A stretch of DNA of 64,000 nucleotides from Amnibacterium sp. CER49. GTDB lineage: Bacteria; Actinomycetota; Actinomycetes; Actinomycetales; Microbacteriaceae. The notes beneath the pieces are model-generated. The model ran no database searches. It saw nothing but the letters and a program-made list of their open reading frames with translations, and had not been told where the DNA came from. The stretch covers positions 1,736,001-1,800,000 of the forward strand of contig NZ_JARVWQ010000001.1 in the NCBI RefSeq assembly GCF_029846255.1, read 5' to 3'. Each line of letters begins with the position of its first letter. The stretch's first letter is position 1. Position numbers and translations under genes: made by a program. This document shows positions 42,165 through 51,211 of this stretch, piece by piece.

Positions 42165-43127
42165 ATGGGACCCGACCGCTTCCGTCCCCCACGGCTCGGC
42201 TTCGGCACCGCACCGATCGGCGGCCTCTACGAGGCGGCGACCGACGAGGAGGCCGCGGCCACCCTCGGCGCGGCCTGGGACGCGGGCTTCCGCTACTTCG
42301 ACAGCGCGCCGCACTACGGGCTCGGCCTGTCGGAGCGTCGGCTCGGTGCCGCGCTCGCGCGCCGGCCTCGCGACGAGGTCGTCGTCTCGACCAAGGTCGG
42401 ACGGCTGCTCGTGCCGGACCCGAGCGGCGCCGGCCGGCTCGACGACCAGGGCTTCGCGGTGCCCGCGACGCTGCGGCGGGAGTGGGACTTCAGCCGCGAC
42501 GGGGTGCTCCGCAGCGTGGAGCAGAGCCTCGAGCGCACGGGCCTCGACCGGTTCGACGTGCTCTACCTGCACGACCCGGACCAGCACTGGGAGCAGGCCT
42601 CGACCACCGGCGTGGGGGCGCTCATCGAGCTGCGCGACCAGGGCGTCGTCCGCGCCGTCGGTGCCGGCATGAACCAGTCGGCGATGCTCGCCCGGTTCGT
42701 GCGCGAGACCGACGTCGACCTCGTCATGCTCGCGGGACGCTTCACCCTCATCGACCAGAGCGCCCTCGACGATCTGCTGCCCCTCGCGCTCGAGCGGAGC
42801 GTCGGCGTGGTCGCGGTCGGCGTCTACAACTCGGGCCTCACGAGCCGGGCGACCGTGTCCGACGACACCACCTACGACTACGCGGCGGCGCCGGCGGAGC
42901 GCGTCGAGCGCGCTCGCCGCATCGCCGCGGTGTGCGAGGCGCACGGCACGACCCTGCCGGAAGCGGCCCTCGCGTTCCCGCGGCGGCACCCCGCGGTGGT
43001 CTCGGTCGTCGTCGGCGTCCGCGGGGTCGACCAGGTCGCCGAGACGGTCCAGCGCGACCGCGCCGCCGTGCCGGACGCGCTCTGGCAGGAGCTCGAGGCC
43101 GAGGGCCTCATCCGCGCGCTGTCCTGA
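42165..43127 (+). CDS. Aldo/keto reductase (D-threo-aldose / L-fucose dehydrogenase type)
   Basis: 320 aa TIM-barrel oxidoreductase. Catalytic tetrad: Asp in FDSAPHYG and its Tyr near residue 45-52, Lys in VSTKVGR near 77, His in LYLHDPD near 125. GLSERRLG and the RDQGVVRAVGAGMN segment are typical of the L-fucose/D-threo-aldose dehydrogenase branch, which oxidises sugars with NAD(P). Strong GAGGAGGAG ribosome binding site. A TAGCGT box at 42119-42124 could be its promoter. Confidence 0.9.
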   Translation: MGPDRFRPPRLGFGTAPIGGLYEAATDEEAAATLGAAWDAGFRYFDSAPHYGLGLSERRLGAALARRPRDEVVVSTKVGRLLVPDPSGAGRLDDQGFAVPATLRREWDFSRDGVLRSVEQSLERTGLDRFDVLYLHDPDQHWEQASTTGVGALIELRDQGVVRAVGAGMNQSAMLARFVRETDVDLVMLAGRFTLIDQSALDDLLPLALERSVGVVAVGVYNSGLTSRATVSDDTTYDYAAAPAERVERARRIAAVCEAHGTTLPEAALAFPRRHPAVVSVVVGVRGVDQVAETVQRDRAAVPDALWQELEAEGLIRALS

Positions 43128-43219
43128 ACAAGCGGCACCGACCGGACGACGAAGACCCGGCGTCCCGACGGAACCGGATCCGGATGCCGAGGCAGGGCGG
43201 CGACGGATCCTCCGTCCGG

Positions 43220-44239
43220 TCAGCCGCCCGCGAGCTCGAGCACGACCTTGCTCGACGCGGCGGGGTCCGCGGCGAGCGCGAACGCCGCGGCCGCCTCACC
43301 GAGCGGCAGCACGTGCGAGACGACGCCGTGGAAGCCGCCGTCGCGCGCGAGCAGCGCGATCGCGTCGTCGAGCTCCCGATCGAAGCGGAACGAGCCGAGC
43401 AGCGCGACCTCCTTCGCGATCAGCGGCGCGAGCGCCACCGGCCGCGCCTCGCCGGGCACCATGCCGATCTGCACGACGACGCCGTGCCGGGCGGCGGCGA
43501 AGACGGCCGCCGAGACCGCGGCCGGGGCGCCCGACGCCTCGAGCACGACGTCCGCGGACTCCGGCTCGACGGCCTCGCCGGGCAGCCGGACCGCATGGGT
43601 CGCGCCGAGCGCCCGCGCCGCGGCGAGCGGTCGTTCGAGCAGGTCCGTGACCGTCACGGACGCGGCGCCGAGCGCGACCGCGGCGCGGGCCGCGAGCAGG
43701 CCGATCGGGCCGGCGCCCGTGACGAGCACCCGCCGTCCGGCGACCCCGCCGGCCCGCGTGATCGCATGCAGGGCGACCGCGAGGGGCTCCGCGAGCACCG
43801 CGCGGACGAGCGGCAGCCCGTCCGGCAGCGGACGCAGCTGATCGGCCCGCACGGCGATCCGCTCGGCGAACCCGCCCTGCGTGTGCGGCAGGGTCGCCGC
43901 GCTGCCGAGGTAGCGGCCGGCGACGCAGACGTTCGGCGCGCCCGACCGGCAGGCCGCGCACGTGCCGTCGGCCGTCGCGGGGTGGATCGCGACGGGTGTC
44001 CCCGGCGCCGCGGAGCCCGTCGGATCGGCCTCGACGGTCCCGACGACCTCGTGACCGAGCACGAGCGGCTCGCGCAGCGCGAACGCGCCCACCCGCCCCT
44101 CCGCGACGTAGTGGAGGTCGGAGCCGCAGATGCCGCCGTACGCGACCCGCACGACGACCGGCCCCGTCGACGGCTCGAGCGGCCGCTCCTCGAGGCGCAG
44201 ATCCCCGGCTCCATGCACCACGAGCGCCTGCACCGCCAC
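43220..44239 (-). CDS. Zinc-type medium-chain dehydrogenase (sorbitol/idonate-like)
   Basis: 339 aa. Catalytic zinc residues lie in ICGSDLHYV (Cys near 38) and LGHEVVG (His-Glu near 63). The structural zinc loop is incomplete: ADGTCAACRSGAPNVC has three Cys, and the position of the first is Asp. Cofactor fold VLVTGAGPIGLLAARAA near 170. DLHYVAEGRVGAF matches L-idonate or sorbitol dehydrogenase-like enzymes. GTG start with GGAGGT upstream. Convergent with the aldo/keto reductase, together perhaps a sugar-oxidation pair. Confidence 0.88.
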   Translation of the reverse strand: MAVQALVVHGAGDLRLEERPLEPSTGPVVVRVAYGGICGSDLHYVAEGRVGAFALREPLVLGHEVVGTVEADPTGSAAPGTPVAIHPATADGTCAACRSGAPNVCVAGRYLGSAATLPHTQGGFAERIAVRADQLRPLPDGLPLVRAVLAEPLAVALHAITRAGGVAGRRVLVTGAGPIGLLAARAAVALGAASVTVTDLLERPLAAARALGATHAVRLPGEAVEPESADVVLEASGAPAAVSAAVFAAARHGVVVQIGMVPGEARPVALAPLIAKEVALLGSFRFDRELDDAIALLARDGGFHGVVSHVLPLGEAAAAFALAADPAASSKVVLELAGG

Positions 44240-44374
44240 CTCCGAAAGGCTCCGCTCCCGAGGCTACGCACCCGCTCGCCCCCTATACCCGAAGGCGATC
44301 CTCCGTTCCTGCAGAGGCGCTTCATGAGTCGTCATGTGCACGGAGGCGTCGCCGCGATCCGCGAAAGTTGACAC

Positions 44375-46024
44375 ATGCACAAGTTCACCGCGACGGCTGC
44401 CGCCGTCGTCGGCGCGACGCTCCTGCTGGCCGGCTGCTCCCCCACGGGGTCGAGCGGCAAAGCCGGTTCCACGGGCGGCACGCTGACGATCCTGACCCCC
44501 GCGAGCACCATCTCGCTCGACCCCGCCGCCAGCCAGAACCTCGCCACGACGACTCTGAGCCTGCTCGACCGCCGCCTCACGACGTGGGACGTGAAGCCCG
44601 GCAAGGACGCGAAGGTCGTGCCCGACCTCGCGACGAACAGCGGCACTGCCAGCGACGGCGGCAGGACCTGGACCTACACACTGAAGAGCGGTCTCAAGTT
44701 CTCCGACGGCTCGCCCGTGACGAGCGCCGACGTCAAGTACGGCGTCGAGCGCTCCTTCAGCGACCAGCTGCAGGGCGGCCTCGGGTACCACAAGACGCTG
44801 CTCGCGGGCGCCGAGTCCTACAAGGGGCCGTTCAGCGGCAAGGAGCTCGCCTCGATCGCGACCCCGGACGCGACGACGATCGTCTTCCACCTGAACAAGG
44901 CGTTCGGCGACTGGCCGTGGATCGTCTCGCAGCCCGCCTTCACCCCCGTCAAGAAGAGCAACGGCAGCCCCTCCACCTACGTGAAGGCGCCGATCACCAC
45001 AGGCCCCTACAAGGTGCAGTCCATCAAGGACGGCAACGCGCTCACCCTCACCCGCAACCCCTACTGGTCGAGGAAGACGGACTCGATCCGTACCGCGGCC
45101 GCCGACAAGGTCGTGTTCCAGGAGGGCCAGAACCAGACGACGGCCGTGCAGAACCTCGTGCAGGACACGGGCGCGTACGCGAAGGCCTTCGACGTGCAGT
45201 ACCTCGGCGCCTCCGACCTCGCGACCGTGACGCGCAACGCGTCGGCCAAGGCGCGGCTCGCCACGAGCCAGGCCGGCCCGCTGCAGTACCTCACGATGAA
45301 CACGCAGAAGGGCGCGCTGAAGGATCTCAAGGTGCGGCAGGCGTTCGAGTACGCCGTCGACAAGCAGGCCTACCTCGTCGCCTCCGGCGGCAGCCAGGCG
45401 GGCGTGCTCGCGAGCACGCTCATCACGCCCGGCATCGCGGGCCGGCAGCCGTACGACCTCTACCCGGCCCCCGCGGGCGGCGACGTCGCGAAGGCGAAGG
45501 CGCTGCTGAAGAGCGCGGGCGTCGGCGCCCTGAAGCTCTCGCTGCTCACGCAGAACGACACCGGGTCCCTCGCTCAGGCCCAGGCGATCCAGCAGGGCCT
45601 GCAGCGCGTCGGCGTCGCGGTGACGCTCAAGCCGGAGGACCAGAACTCCTACTACTCGGACCTCACCGCCACGAACCCGAAGTTCGACCTCTCGCTCACG
45701 AGCTGGCAGCCCGACTTCCCGTCGGCGAACTCGAACATCTCCCCGCTGTTCGAGTCGAACCAGATCGGCGGCGGCAACTACGACATCTCGCAGTACTCGA
45801 ACGCCGGCGTCGACAAGGCGATCGCGGCCGCGCAGGCCGAGGTCGACCAGGCGAAGGCGCAGGCGCAGTGGGCGGCGATCGACAAGCGGATCATGCAGGA
45901 CGCCCCGGTCGTCCCGCTGATCTACGCGAAGCAGTCGTTCCTCCACGGGTCGGGCGTCGGGAACTTCTTCATCCCGTCGTTCCCCGCGTACCCGGACTAC
46001 ATGACGGTCACCCTCACGAAGTGA
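44375..46024 (+). CDS. ABC transporter substrate-binding lipoprotein, peptide/nickel family
   Basis: 549 aa. Lipoprotein signal peptide with the lipobox LLAG-C and lipid-attached Cys21. The family 5 extracellular solute-binding fold follows, with FSDGSPVTSADVKYGVERSF near residue 110, ITTGPYKVQSIKDGNALTLTRNPYW near 205 and DLKVRQAFEYAVDK near 310. Binds peptides or similar solutes outside the membrane. First gene of an import operon. The order SBP, fused ATPases, DppC-type and DppB-type permease is unusual. The ATG follows GAAAG at suitable distance. Confidence 0.93.
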   Translation: MHKFTATAAAVVGATLLLAGCSPTGSSGKAGSTGGTLTILTPASTISLDPAASQNLATTTLSLLDRRLTTWDVKPGKDAKVVPDLATNSGTASDGGRTWTYTLKSGLKFSDGSPVTSADVKYGVERSFSDQLQGGLGYHKTLLAGAESYKGPFSGKELASIATPDATTIVFHLNKAFGDWPWIVSQPAFTPVKKSNGSPSTYVKAPITTGPYKVQSIKDGNALTLTRNPYWSRKTDSIRTAAADKVVFQEGQNQTTAVQNLVQDTGAYAKAFDVQYLGASDLATVTRNASAKARLATSQAGPLQYLTMNTQKGALKDLKVRQAFEYAVDKQAYLVASGGSQAGVLASTLITPGIAGRQPYDLYPAPAGGDVAKAKALLKSAGVGALKLSLLTQNDTGSLAQAQAIQQGLQRVGVAVTLKPEDQNSYYSDLTATNPKFDLSLTSWQPDFPSANSNISPLFESNQIGGGNYDISQYSNAGVDKAIAAAQAEVDQAKAQAQWAAIDKRIMQDAPVVPLIYAKQSFLHGSGVGNFFIPSFPAYPDYMTVTLTK

Positions 46025-47706
46025 CCGGCACGAACGCGCAGGACGAGGCGGTGCTGTCCGTCGCCGACCTCTCGATCGCGTTCGGGCAGGACGAGGCCGA
46101 CCGGGTGGTGCACTCGGTCGGCCTCGACCTGCGCGCCGGGCGCGTGCTCGCCCTCGTCGGCGAGTCGGGCTCGGGCAAGTCCGTCACCGCGATGAGCGTG
46201 CTCGGGCTGCTGCCTCCGACGGCCGCGGTCACCGGCAGCATCCGGCTCGAGGGCCGCGAGCTGCTCGGCGCCGACGCGAGCACCCTCCGCGAGGTGCGGG
46301 GCGGCCGCATCGGCACCGTCTTCCAGGAGCCGGGCAGCGCCTTCGACCCCGTCTACTCGATCGGCGACCAGATCGCCGAGGCGCTCGCGGCGCACGGCCG
46401 TCGGCGCTCCCGAGCCGAGACGGCCGAGCGGATCGTCGAGCTGCTGACCTCCGTCGGCCTCCGCGAGCCCGAGCGGATCGCGCGGTCGTTCCCGCACGAG
46501 CTCTCCGGCGGCCAGCTCCAGCGCGCCATGATCGCGATGGCGATCAGCTGCGACCCCGTCGCGCTCATCGCCGACGAGCCGACCACCGCGCTCGACGTCA
46601 CGGTGCAGGCCGGGATCCTCGACCTCATCCGCGCCCTGCGCGACACGAGGGGCACCGCCGTGCTGCTCATCACGCACGACATGGGCGTCGTCGCCGATCT
46701 CGCCGACGACGTCCTCGTGCTCCGGGCCGGCGAGGTCGTCGAGCGCGGCCCGGTGCAGCAGGTGCTCACCGCCCCGCAGCACCCGTACACGAAGGCCCTG
46801 CTCGCGTCGGTGCCGTCGCTCGCGGCGCTCCGCGCCGTGCCGCGACCCGGTGCGGCGTCCGGCGCCGCGGCGGCCGCGCCGACGGACCGGGCGGTCGCCG
46901 TGCTCGACCACGCCTCGGTCACCTACCGCCGCCGCGGCGCCGTCGTCCGGGCGGTCGACGACGTGAGCATCTCGGTCGACGCCGGACGCGTCGTCGGGCT
47001 CGTCGGGGAGTCGGGCTCGGGCAAGTCGACGGTCGGCCGGGCGCTGCTCGGCCTCGTGCCGGTGAGCGGCGGCCGCGCCACGGTCGCGGGTGTCGAGCTC
47101 GCCGGCGCCGGCCGCGGACGGCGGCGAGCGGTGCGCCGGCGCATCGGCACCGTCTTCCAGGACCCGGCCTCGTCGCTGAACCCGCGCAACACCGTCGGCT
47201 GGAGCATCGCGGAGCCGCTGCAGCTCGCCGGGCGCCTCGACCGGGCCAAGCGGGCCGACCGGGTGGCGCGCCTGCTCGACGACGTGCAGCTGCCGCGCGA
47301 CTTCGCCGGCCGCTACCCACACGAGCTCTCCGGCGGCCAGCGCCAGCGGGTCGCGATCGCCCGTGCCCTCGCCCTCGATCCCGACCTGCTCGTCGCCGAC
47401 GAGCCCACGAGCGCCCTCGACGTCTCGGTGCAGGCGGCCGTGCTGCAGCTGCTGAAGGACCTGCAGGCGCGGCTCGGCTTCGCCTGCCTCTTCATCAGCC
47501 ACGACCTCGCCGTCGTCCGCGAGCTCGCCTCGACCGTGGTCGTGCTCCGCGAGGGCCGTGTCGTGGAGCAGGGGCCCGCCGAGCAGGTGCTCACCGCGCC
47601 CGCCGACCCGTACACGGCCCGGCTGCTCGCCGCGGCGCCCGTCGCCGATCCGGCCGCGCAGGCCGAGCGGCGCGAGGCGTGGCGCCAGCTCGAGGAGGTC
47701 CGGTGA
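46021..47706 (+). CDS. Peptide ABC importer ATPase, fused DppD-DppF type
   Basis: 561 aa with two complete ATPase domains. First half: Walker A GESGSGKSVTAM near residue 46, LSGGQ near 162, Walker B LIADEPTTALD. Second half: Walker A GESGSGKSTVGR near 330, LSGGQRQR near 438, [11 protein letters not shown]. Each half ends in the oligopeptide-ATPase C-terminal segment (HPYTKALLASVPSL; DPYTARLLAAAPV). All catalytic residues are present. A single polypeptide replaces the usual two subunits. GTG start overlaps the SBP stop by 4 bp, and the end overlaps the permease by 4 bp. Confidence 0.93.
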   Translation: MTGTNAQDEAVLSVADLSIAFGQDEADRVVHSVGLDLRAGRVLALVGESGSGKSVTAMSVLGLLPPTAAVTGSIRLEGRELLGADASTLREVRGGRIGTVFQEPGSAFDPVYSIGDQIAEALAAHGRRRSRAETAERIVELLTSVGLREPERIARSFPHELSGGQLQRAMIAMAISCDPVALIADEPTTALDVTVQAGILDLIRALRDTRGTAVLLITHDMGVVADLADDVLVLRAGEVVERGPVQQVLTAPQHPYTKALLASVPSLAALRAVPRPGAASGAAAAAPTDRAVAVLDHASVTYRRRGAVVRAVDDVSISVDAGRVVGLVGESGSGKSTVGRALLGLVPVSGGRATVAGVELAGAGRGRRRAVRRRIGTVFQDPASSLNPRNTVGWSIAEPLQLAGRLDRAKRADRVARLLDDVQLPRDFAGRYPHELSGGQRQRVAIARALALDPDLLVADEPTSALDVSVQAAVLQLLKDLQARLGFACLFISHDLAVVRELASTVVVLREGRVVEQGPAEQVLTAPADPYTARLLAAAPVADPAAQAERREAWRQLEEVR

Positions 47707-48629
47707 ACGTGTGGCGCTCCCTGCGCCGCGACGGCTGGGCCCTCGCGGGCGCCGTCGTCGTGGTGCTGTTCGTGCTCGCGGCCCTCTTCGCGCCGCTCAT
47801 CACCGGCGTCGTCGGGCAGAACCCGTACACCTACCACCTGTCGACGCTCGACGGCTCGGGCGCCCCGAAGGGGTTCGGCGGCGGCATCTCGGCGCAGCAC
47901 CCGTTCGGCGTCGAGCCGCTCACCGGTCGCGACCTGTTCGCGATCGTCGTCTACGGGTCGCAGGTGTCGATCGCGGTCGGCATCGCCGCGTCCGTCGTGT
48001 CGGTGCTGCTCGGCGCGCTCGTCGGCCTCGTCTCCGGCTACTTCGGCGGCTGGACCGACCGGATCGTCAGCCGCGTCGTCGACGTGATGCTCGGCTTCCC
48101 GAGCCTCATCTTCATGATCGCGCTGACCGCGATCGTGGCGGCCTCGTTCCCGCGGCCCGCGCTCATCGTGCTCGTCATCGGCTTCTTCGGCTGGCCCGCC
48201 GTCGCTCGCGTCATCCGCGGGCAGGTGCTCACCCTGAAGCGCCGCACGTTCGTGGTCGCCTCCGAGGCGATGGGCGCCGGCCCCGGGCACGTGCTGCTGA
48301 CGCAGCTGCTGCCGAACGTCTTCTCGACCCTGCTCGTCTACGCCGCGATCCTCGTGCCCGCCTCGATCGGCACCGAGGCGGCCCTGTCGTTCCTCGGTGT
48401 CGGGGTGCCGCCGCCCACGCCCTCGTGGGGCCGATCGATCGGCGACGCCGTCGCCTGGTTCTCGACCGACCCCGCCTACCTCGTCTTCCCCGGCGCCGCG
48501 CTGTTCCTCGTCACGCTCGGGTTCAACGTCTTCGGCGACGGCCTCCGCGACGCGCTCGACCCGCGCGTCTCCAGGCGGGGGAGCCACCGCCGGCGGACCG
48601 CACCCGTGCCCACGGAGGAGCTCGTCTGA
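47703..48629 (+). CDS. Peptide ABC importer permease, DppC type
   Basis: 308 aa. N-terminal helix at about residues 14-36, an extracytoplasmic loop with HPFGVEPLTGRDLFAIVVYGSQVS, then five helices. The EAA loop ASEAMGAGPGHVLLTQLLPNV near residue 195 contacts the ATPase. The C-terminal tail is basic. GTG start overlaps the ATPase stop (GTGA), and the TGA overlaps the next ATG. Confidence 0.92.
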   Translation: MNVWRSLRRDGWALAGAVVVVLFVLAALFAPLITGVVGQNPYTYHLSTLDGSGAPKGFGGGISAQHPFGVEPLTGRDLFAIVVYGSQVSIAVGIAASVVSVLLGALVGLVSGYFGGWTDRIVSRVVDVMLGFPSLIFMIALTAIVAASFPRPALIVLVIGFFGWPAVARVIRGQVLTLKRRTFVVASEAMGAGPGHVLLTQLLPNVFSTLLVYAAILVPASIGTEAALSFLGVGVPPPTPSWGRSIGDAVAWFSTDPAYLVFPGAALFLVTLGFNVFGDGLRDALDPRVSRRGSHRRRTAPVPTEELV

Positions 48630-49624
48630 TGCGCCTGCTCCGCTTCGTGCTGCTCCGCCTGGCCGGGGTCGTGATCGTGCTGCTCGTCGTCACCGCGGCG
48701 ACCTACGTGATCTTCTTCCTGCTGCCCGCGAACCCGGCCCAGTCCTCCTGCGGCAAGCCGTGCACCCCGGAGCACCTCGCGCTCGCGAAGCGCTTCCTCG
48801 GGCTCGACCGCCCCTGGTACGTGCAGTACGGCGACTACCTGAGGGGCATCGTCGCCGGCCGCACCTTCGGCTCGGGCGGCGGCGCGATCGACTGCGCGGC
48901 GCCGTGCTTCGGCTACTCGTTCCTGCGCAGCACCCCGGTCACCGAGCTGATCGTCGCCCGGCTGCCCGTCACCGCGTCGATCGCGGTCGGCGCCGCGGTG
49001 CTCTGGCTGCTCGCCGGCGTCGCCGCGGGCACCGTCGCCGCGATCCGTCGCGGCCGCGCCGCCGACCGCGTCGTCATGGCCGCCGCGATCGCCGGGGTCT
49101 CGGCCCCCGCCTACCTCGTCGGGCTGCTCGCGATCCTGCTGTTCGGCTTCGGGCTCGGCTGGCTGCCGACCGGCGGCTACCAGCCGCTCACCGAGGACCC
49201 GGCCGGCTGGTTCGTGCACCTGATCCTGCCGTGGTGCGCACTCGCGATCATCAGCGCCGCCGTCTACGCGCGCCTCACCCGGTCCGAGCTGCTCGACCAG
49301 CTCGGCCAGGACCACATCCGCACCGCGAGGGCGAAGGGGCTGCGCGAGCCGGCGGTCATCGTGCGGCACGGCCTGCGCAACGCCCTCATCCCGGTGGTGA
49401 CCGTCTTCGGGCTCGACCTCGGCAGCCTGCTCGGCGGTGCGGTGATCACCGAGCGCGTGTTCTCGATGCAGGGGATGGGCGCGCTGCTCGTCGACTCGAT
49501 CGGCGCGCTCGACCTGCAGGTCGTCGTCGGGGTGACGCTGTTCTCCGCCTTCCTCATCACGATCGCGAACCTCGTCGTCGACATCGTCTACGGCCTGCTC
49601 GACCCCCGCGTGCAGCTCGGCTGA
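48629..49624 (+). CDS. Peptide ABC importer permease, DppB type
   Basis: 331 aa. Six helices; N-terminal LLRFVLLRLAGVVIVLLVVTAATYVIFFLLPANPA is typical of DppB. EAA loop RTARAKGLREPAVIVRHGLRNALIPV near residue 235. The extracytoplasmic loop after helix 1 has four Cys (SSCGKPCTPE and IDCAAPCFG), which could form disulfides. Last gene of the import operon. Starts one base inside the previous TGA. Confidence 0.92.
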   Translation: MRLLRFVLLRLAGVVIVLLVVTAATYVIFFLLPANPAQSSCGKPCTPEHLALAKRFLGLDRPWYVQYGDYLRGIVAGRTFGSGGGAIDCAAPCFGYSFLRSTPVTELIVARLPVTASIAVGAAVLWLLAGVAAGTVAAIRRGRAADRVVMAAAIAGVSAPAYLVGLLAILLFGFGLGWLPTGGYQPLTEDPAGWFVHLILPWCALAIISAAVYARLTRSELLDQLGQDHIRTARAKGLREPAVIVRHGLRNALIPVVTVFGLDLGSLLGGAVITERVFSMQGMGALLVDSIGALDLQVVVGVTLFSAFLITIANLVVDIVYGLLDPRVQLG

Positions 49625-49687
49625 GCCGCCCGCGCATCCTTCAGAAGTTCGTGGTTCCCGCACTGTCGGCAGCCGCGCCCGCGGCCG

Positions 49688-49693
49688 TAGCGT
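49688..49693 (+). promoter_or_regulatory. -10 box for the leaderless zinc-ribbon gene
   Basis: TAGCGT is followed by 6 nt and then the ATG at 49700. Confidence 0.5.
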
Positions 49694-49699
49694 CCTGCC

Positions 49700-49837
49700 A
49701 TGAGCGACGACTCCCCGGCCCGGGCCTGTCCGAGCTGCGGGGCGCCGATGCGCCGGCTGGGCGGGTCCACGCATCCGTTCTGGGAATGCAGCAGCTGCAG
49801 CCACTTCGACGCCGACCCGGGCGGCGAGACGTTCTGA
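49700..49837 (+). CDS. Small zinc-ribbon protein (45 aa)
   Basis: The product has two knuckles, CPSC at residues 10-13 and CSSC at 30-33, spaced as a rubredoxin-type zinc ribbon, with W28 and F36 as probable core residues. The N- and C-termini are acidic. Small proteins like this are often nucleic-acid or protein-binding adaptors, but the role is unknown. No ribosome binding site. A TAGCGT box 6 nt upstream supports a leaderless start and the reality of the gene. Convergent with the MFS gene that ends at 49856. Confidence 0.72.
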   Translation: MSDDSPARACPSCGAPMRRLGGSTHPFWECSSCSHFDADPGGETF

Positions 49838-49855
49838 GCGCCGCCGGGCGCGCGG

Positions 49856-51142
49856 TCAGGAGGCGTCGACCGGCTCGAGCGGCGGGCGGTCGGCCTCGGG
49901 CGGCAGGACGCGGCCGAGGCGGAGCCCGCCGAGACCCGCGATCGCGGTGCCGACCGCGATGACCGGCACCCAGAGCACGGGCGCCGCGCTGCCGAGCAGC
50001 ACGCCGGCGACGGGCGGGCCGATCAGCCCGCCGAGGGGCCAGGTGCTCGAGGCGAGGGCGTTGTACCGCCCGCGGAGGTGCGCCGGCGCGAGCGCGTTCG
50101 TGAGCGCGCCGTTCACCGGGCTGTAGAAGGTCTCACCGAGTCCGAAGACGCCGAGCGAGAGGGCCAGCGCGATGCCCGCCGGCACCCCCGCGAAGGCCGG
50201 CAGCGCGGCGAGGCCCGAGAAGAGCCAGCCGACCGACCAGAGCACGCCGGTCACGAGCAGCATGCGGCTGCGCCGCCACCGTCTCGTCGCCCGTTCGACC
50301 GCGAGCTGCAGCACGACGATGACGGCCGTGTTCGCCGCGAACCCGATGCCCACGACCTGCGGGCTCGCGTGCGCGACGAGCGTCGCGAAGGCCGCCCACG
50401 GCCCGTCGAGCTGGCCGTAGCCGAAGGTCGAGAAGAGCAGGCCGCAGGCGAGGAAGCCGAGGAACCGCCGGTCGGCGAGCACCGACCGGTAGCCGCGCGG
50501 CCCCGCGTCCTCGTGCGGGTGCACGCTCCCGGGATCGGGCAGGTAGCCGGGGGTGCCGCGGAGCCCGACGACCACGATCGCCGCGAACGCCGCGGTGCTG
50601 ATCGCGTCGACCGCGTAGACGAGCTGGAAGCTGCCCGGGTGCTCGAGCGAGACGACCGAGCCGGAGACGATGCCGCCGACGCCGAGCCCCGCGTTCAGCA
50701 GCCCGAACCGCAGCGCGTAGGCGCGGGCCCGGCGCTCGGGCGGCACCTGGTTGCTGACGAGTCCGTTCATCGACGGCCATGCGGCGCTGTTGCCGGCGCC
50801 GTTGATCGTCACCGCGATCGCCGCCTCGGCGATGGAGCCGCCGATCGCGAGCAGGCCGGTGCCGATCGCCTGCAGCAGCAGGCCGATCGCGAGCATGCGA
50901 CCGAGGCCGATGCGGTCGGCGAGGGATCCGCTCGCCGCGCTCGAGACCATGCCGATGACGGAGGAGAGCGCCACGACGAGCCCGGCCACCGGCAGGCTCG
51001 CGCCGCGCACCGCGTGCAGGTACACGATGAGGAACGGCAGCGTGAGCCCGCTGCCGAGCGACGACACGAGGGTGCCGGCGAGCGAGAGGCGCCAGGCGCG
51101 GCGCCCGACCGCGAGGCGCTCGCTGCTCCACACCTCGGTCAC
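49856..51142 (-). CDS. MFS transporter (multidrug-resistance type)
   Basis: 428 aa from GTG 51142, with 12 helices. Motif A-like ADRIGLGRMLAIG near residue 80, GGIVSGSVVS in helix 5, and a hydrophilic centre with PDPGSVHPHEDAGPRG. Resembles MFS efflux pumps of the MdtH/YfcJ sort, substrate unknown. The GTG at 51142 is preferred over the one at 51166 because TACGGT lies 7 nt before it, as in other leaderless genes here, and neither has a good ribosome binding site. Confidence 0.86.
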   Translation of the reverse strand: MTEVWSSERLAVGRRAWRLSLAGTLVSSLGSGLTLPFLIVYLHAVRGASLPVAGLVVALSSVIGMVSSAASGSLADRIGLGRMLAIGLLLQAIGTGLLAIGGSIAEAAIAVTINGAGNSAAWPSMNGLVSNQVPPERRARAYALRFGLLNAGLGVGGIVSGSVVSLEHPGSFQLVYAVDAISTAAFAAIVVVGLRGTPGYLPDPGSVHPHEDAGPRGYRSVLADRRFLGFLACGLLFSTFGYGQLDGPWAAFATLVAHASPQVVGIGFAANTAVIVVLQLAVERATRRWRRSRMLLVTGVLWSVGWLFSGLAALPAFAGVPAGIALALSLGVFGLGETFYSPVNGALTNALAPAHLRGRYNALASSTWPLGGLIGPPVAGVLLGSAAPVLWVPVIAVGTAIAGLGGLRLGRVLPPEADRPPLEPVDAS

Positions 51143-51148
51143 TCGCTC

Positions 51149-51155
51149 GACCGTA
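51149..51155 (-). promoter_or_regulatory. -10 box candidate before the MFS gene
   Basis: On the minus strand TACGGT (TANNNT) lies 7 nt upstream of the GTG at 51142. Confidence 0.4.
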
Positions 51156-51211
51156 CCGGGCGGCACCGACGGCGACGCGGTGCCGCGGTGGGTGCGGCCG
51201 CTCGCTCCGGC

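Noticed and set aside
43140-43221. Inverted GACCGGACG / CGTCCGGTC as a terminator
   Set aside because: The loop is over 60 nt, too long for an efficient terminator. Kept only as a remark.
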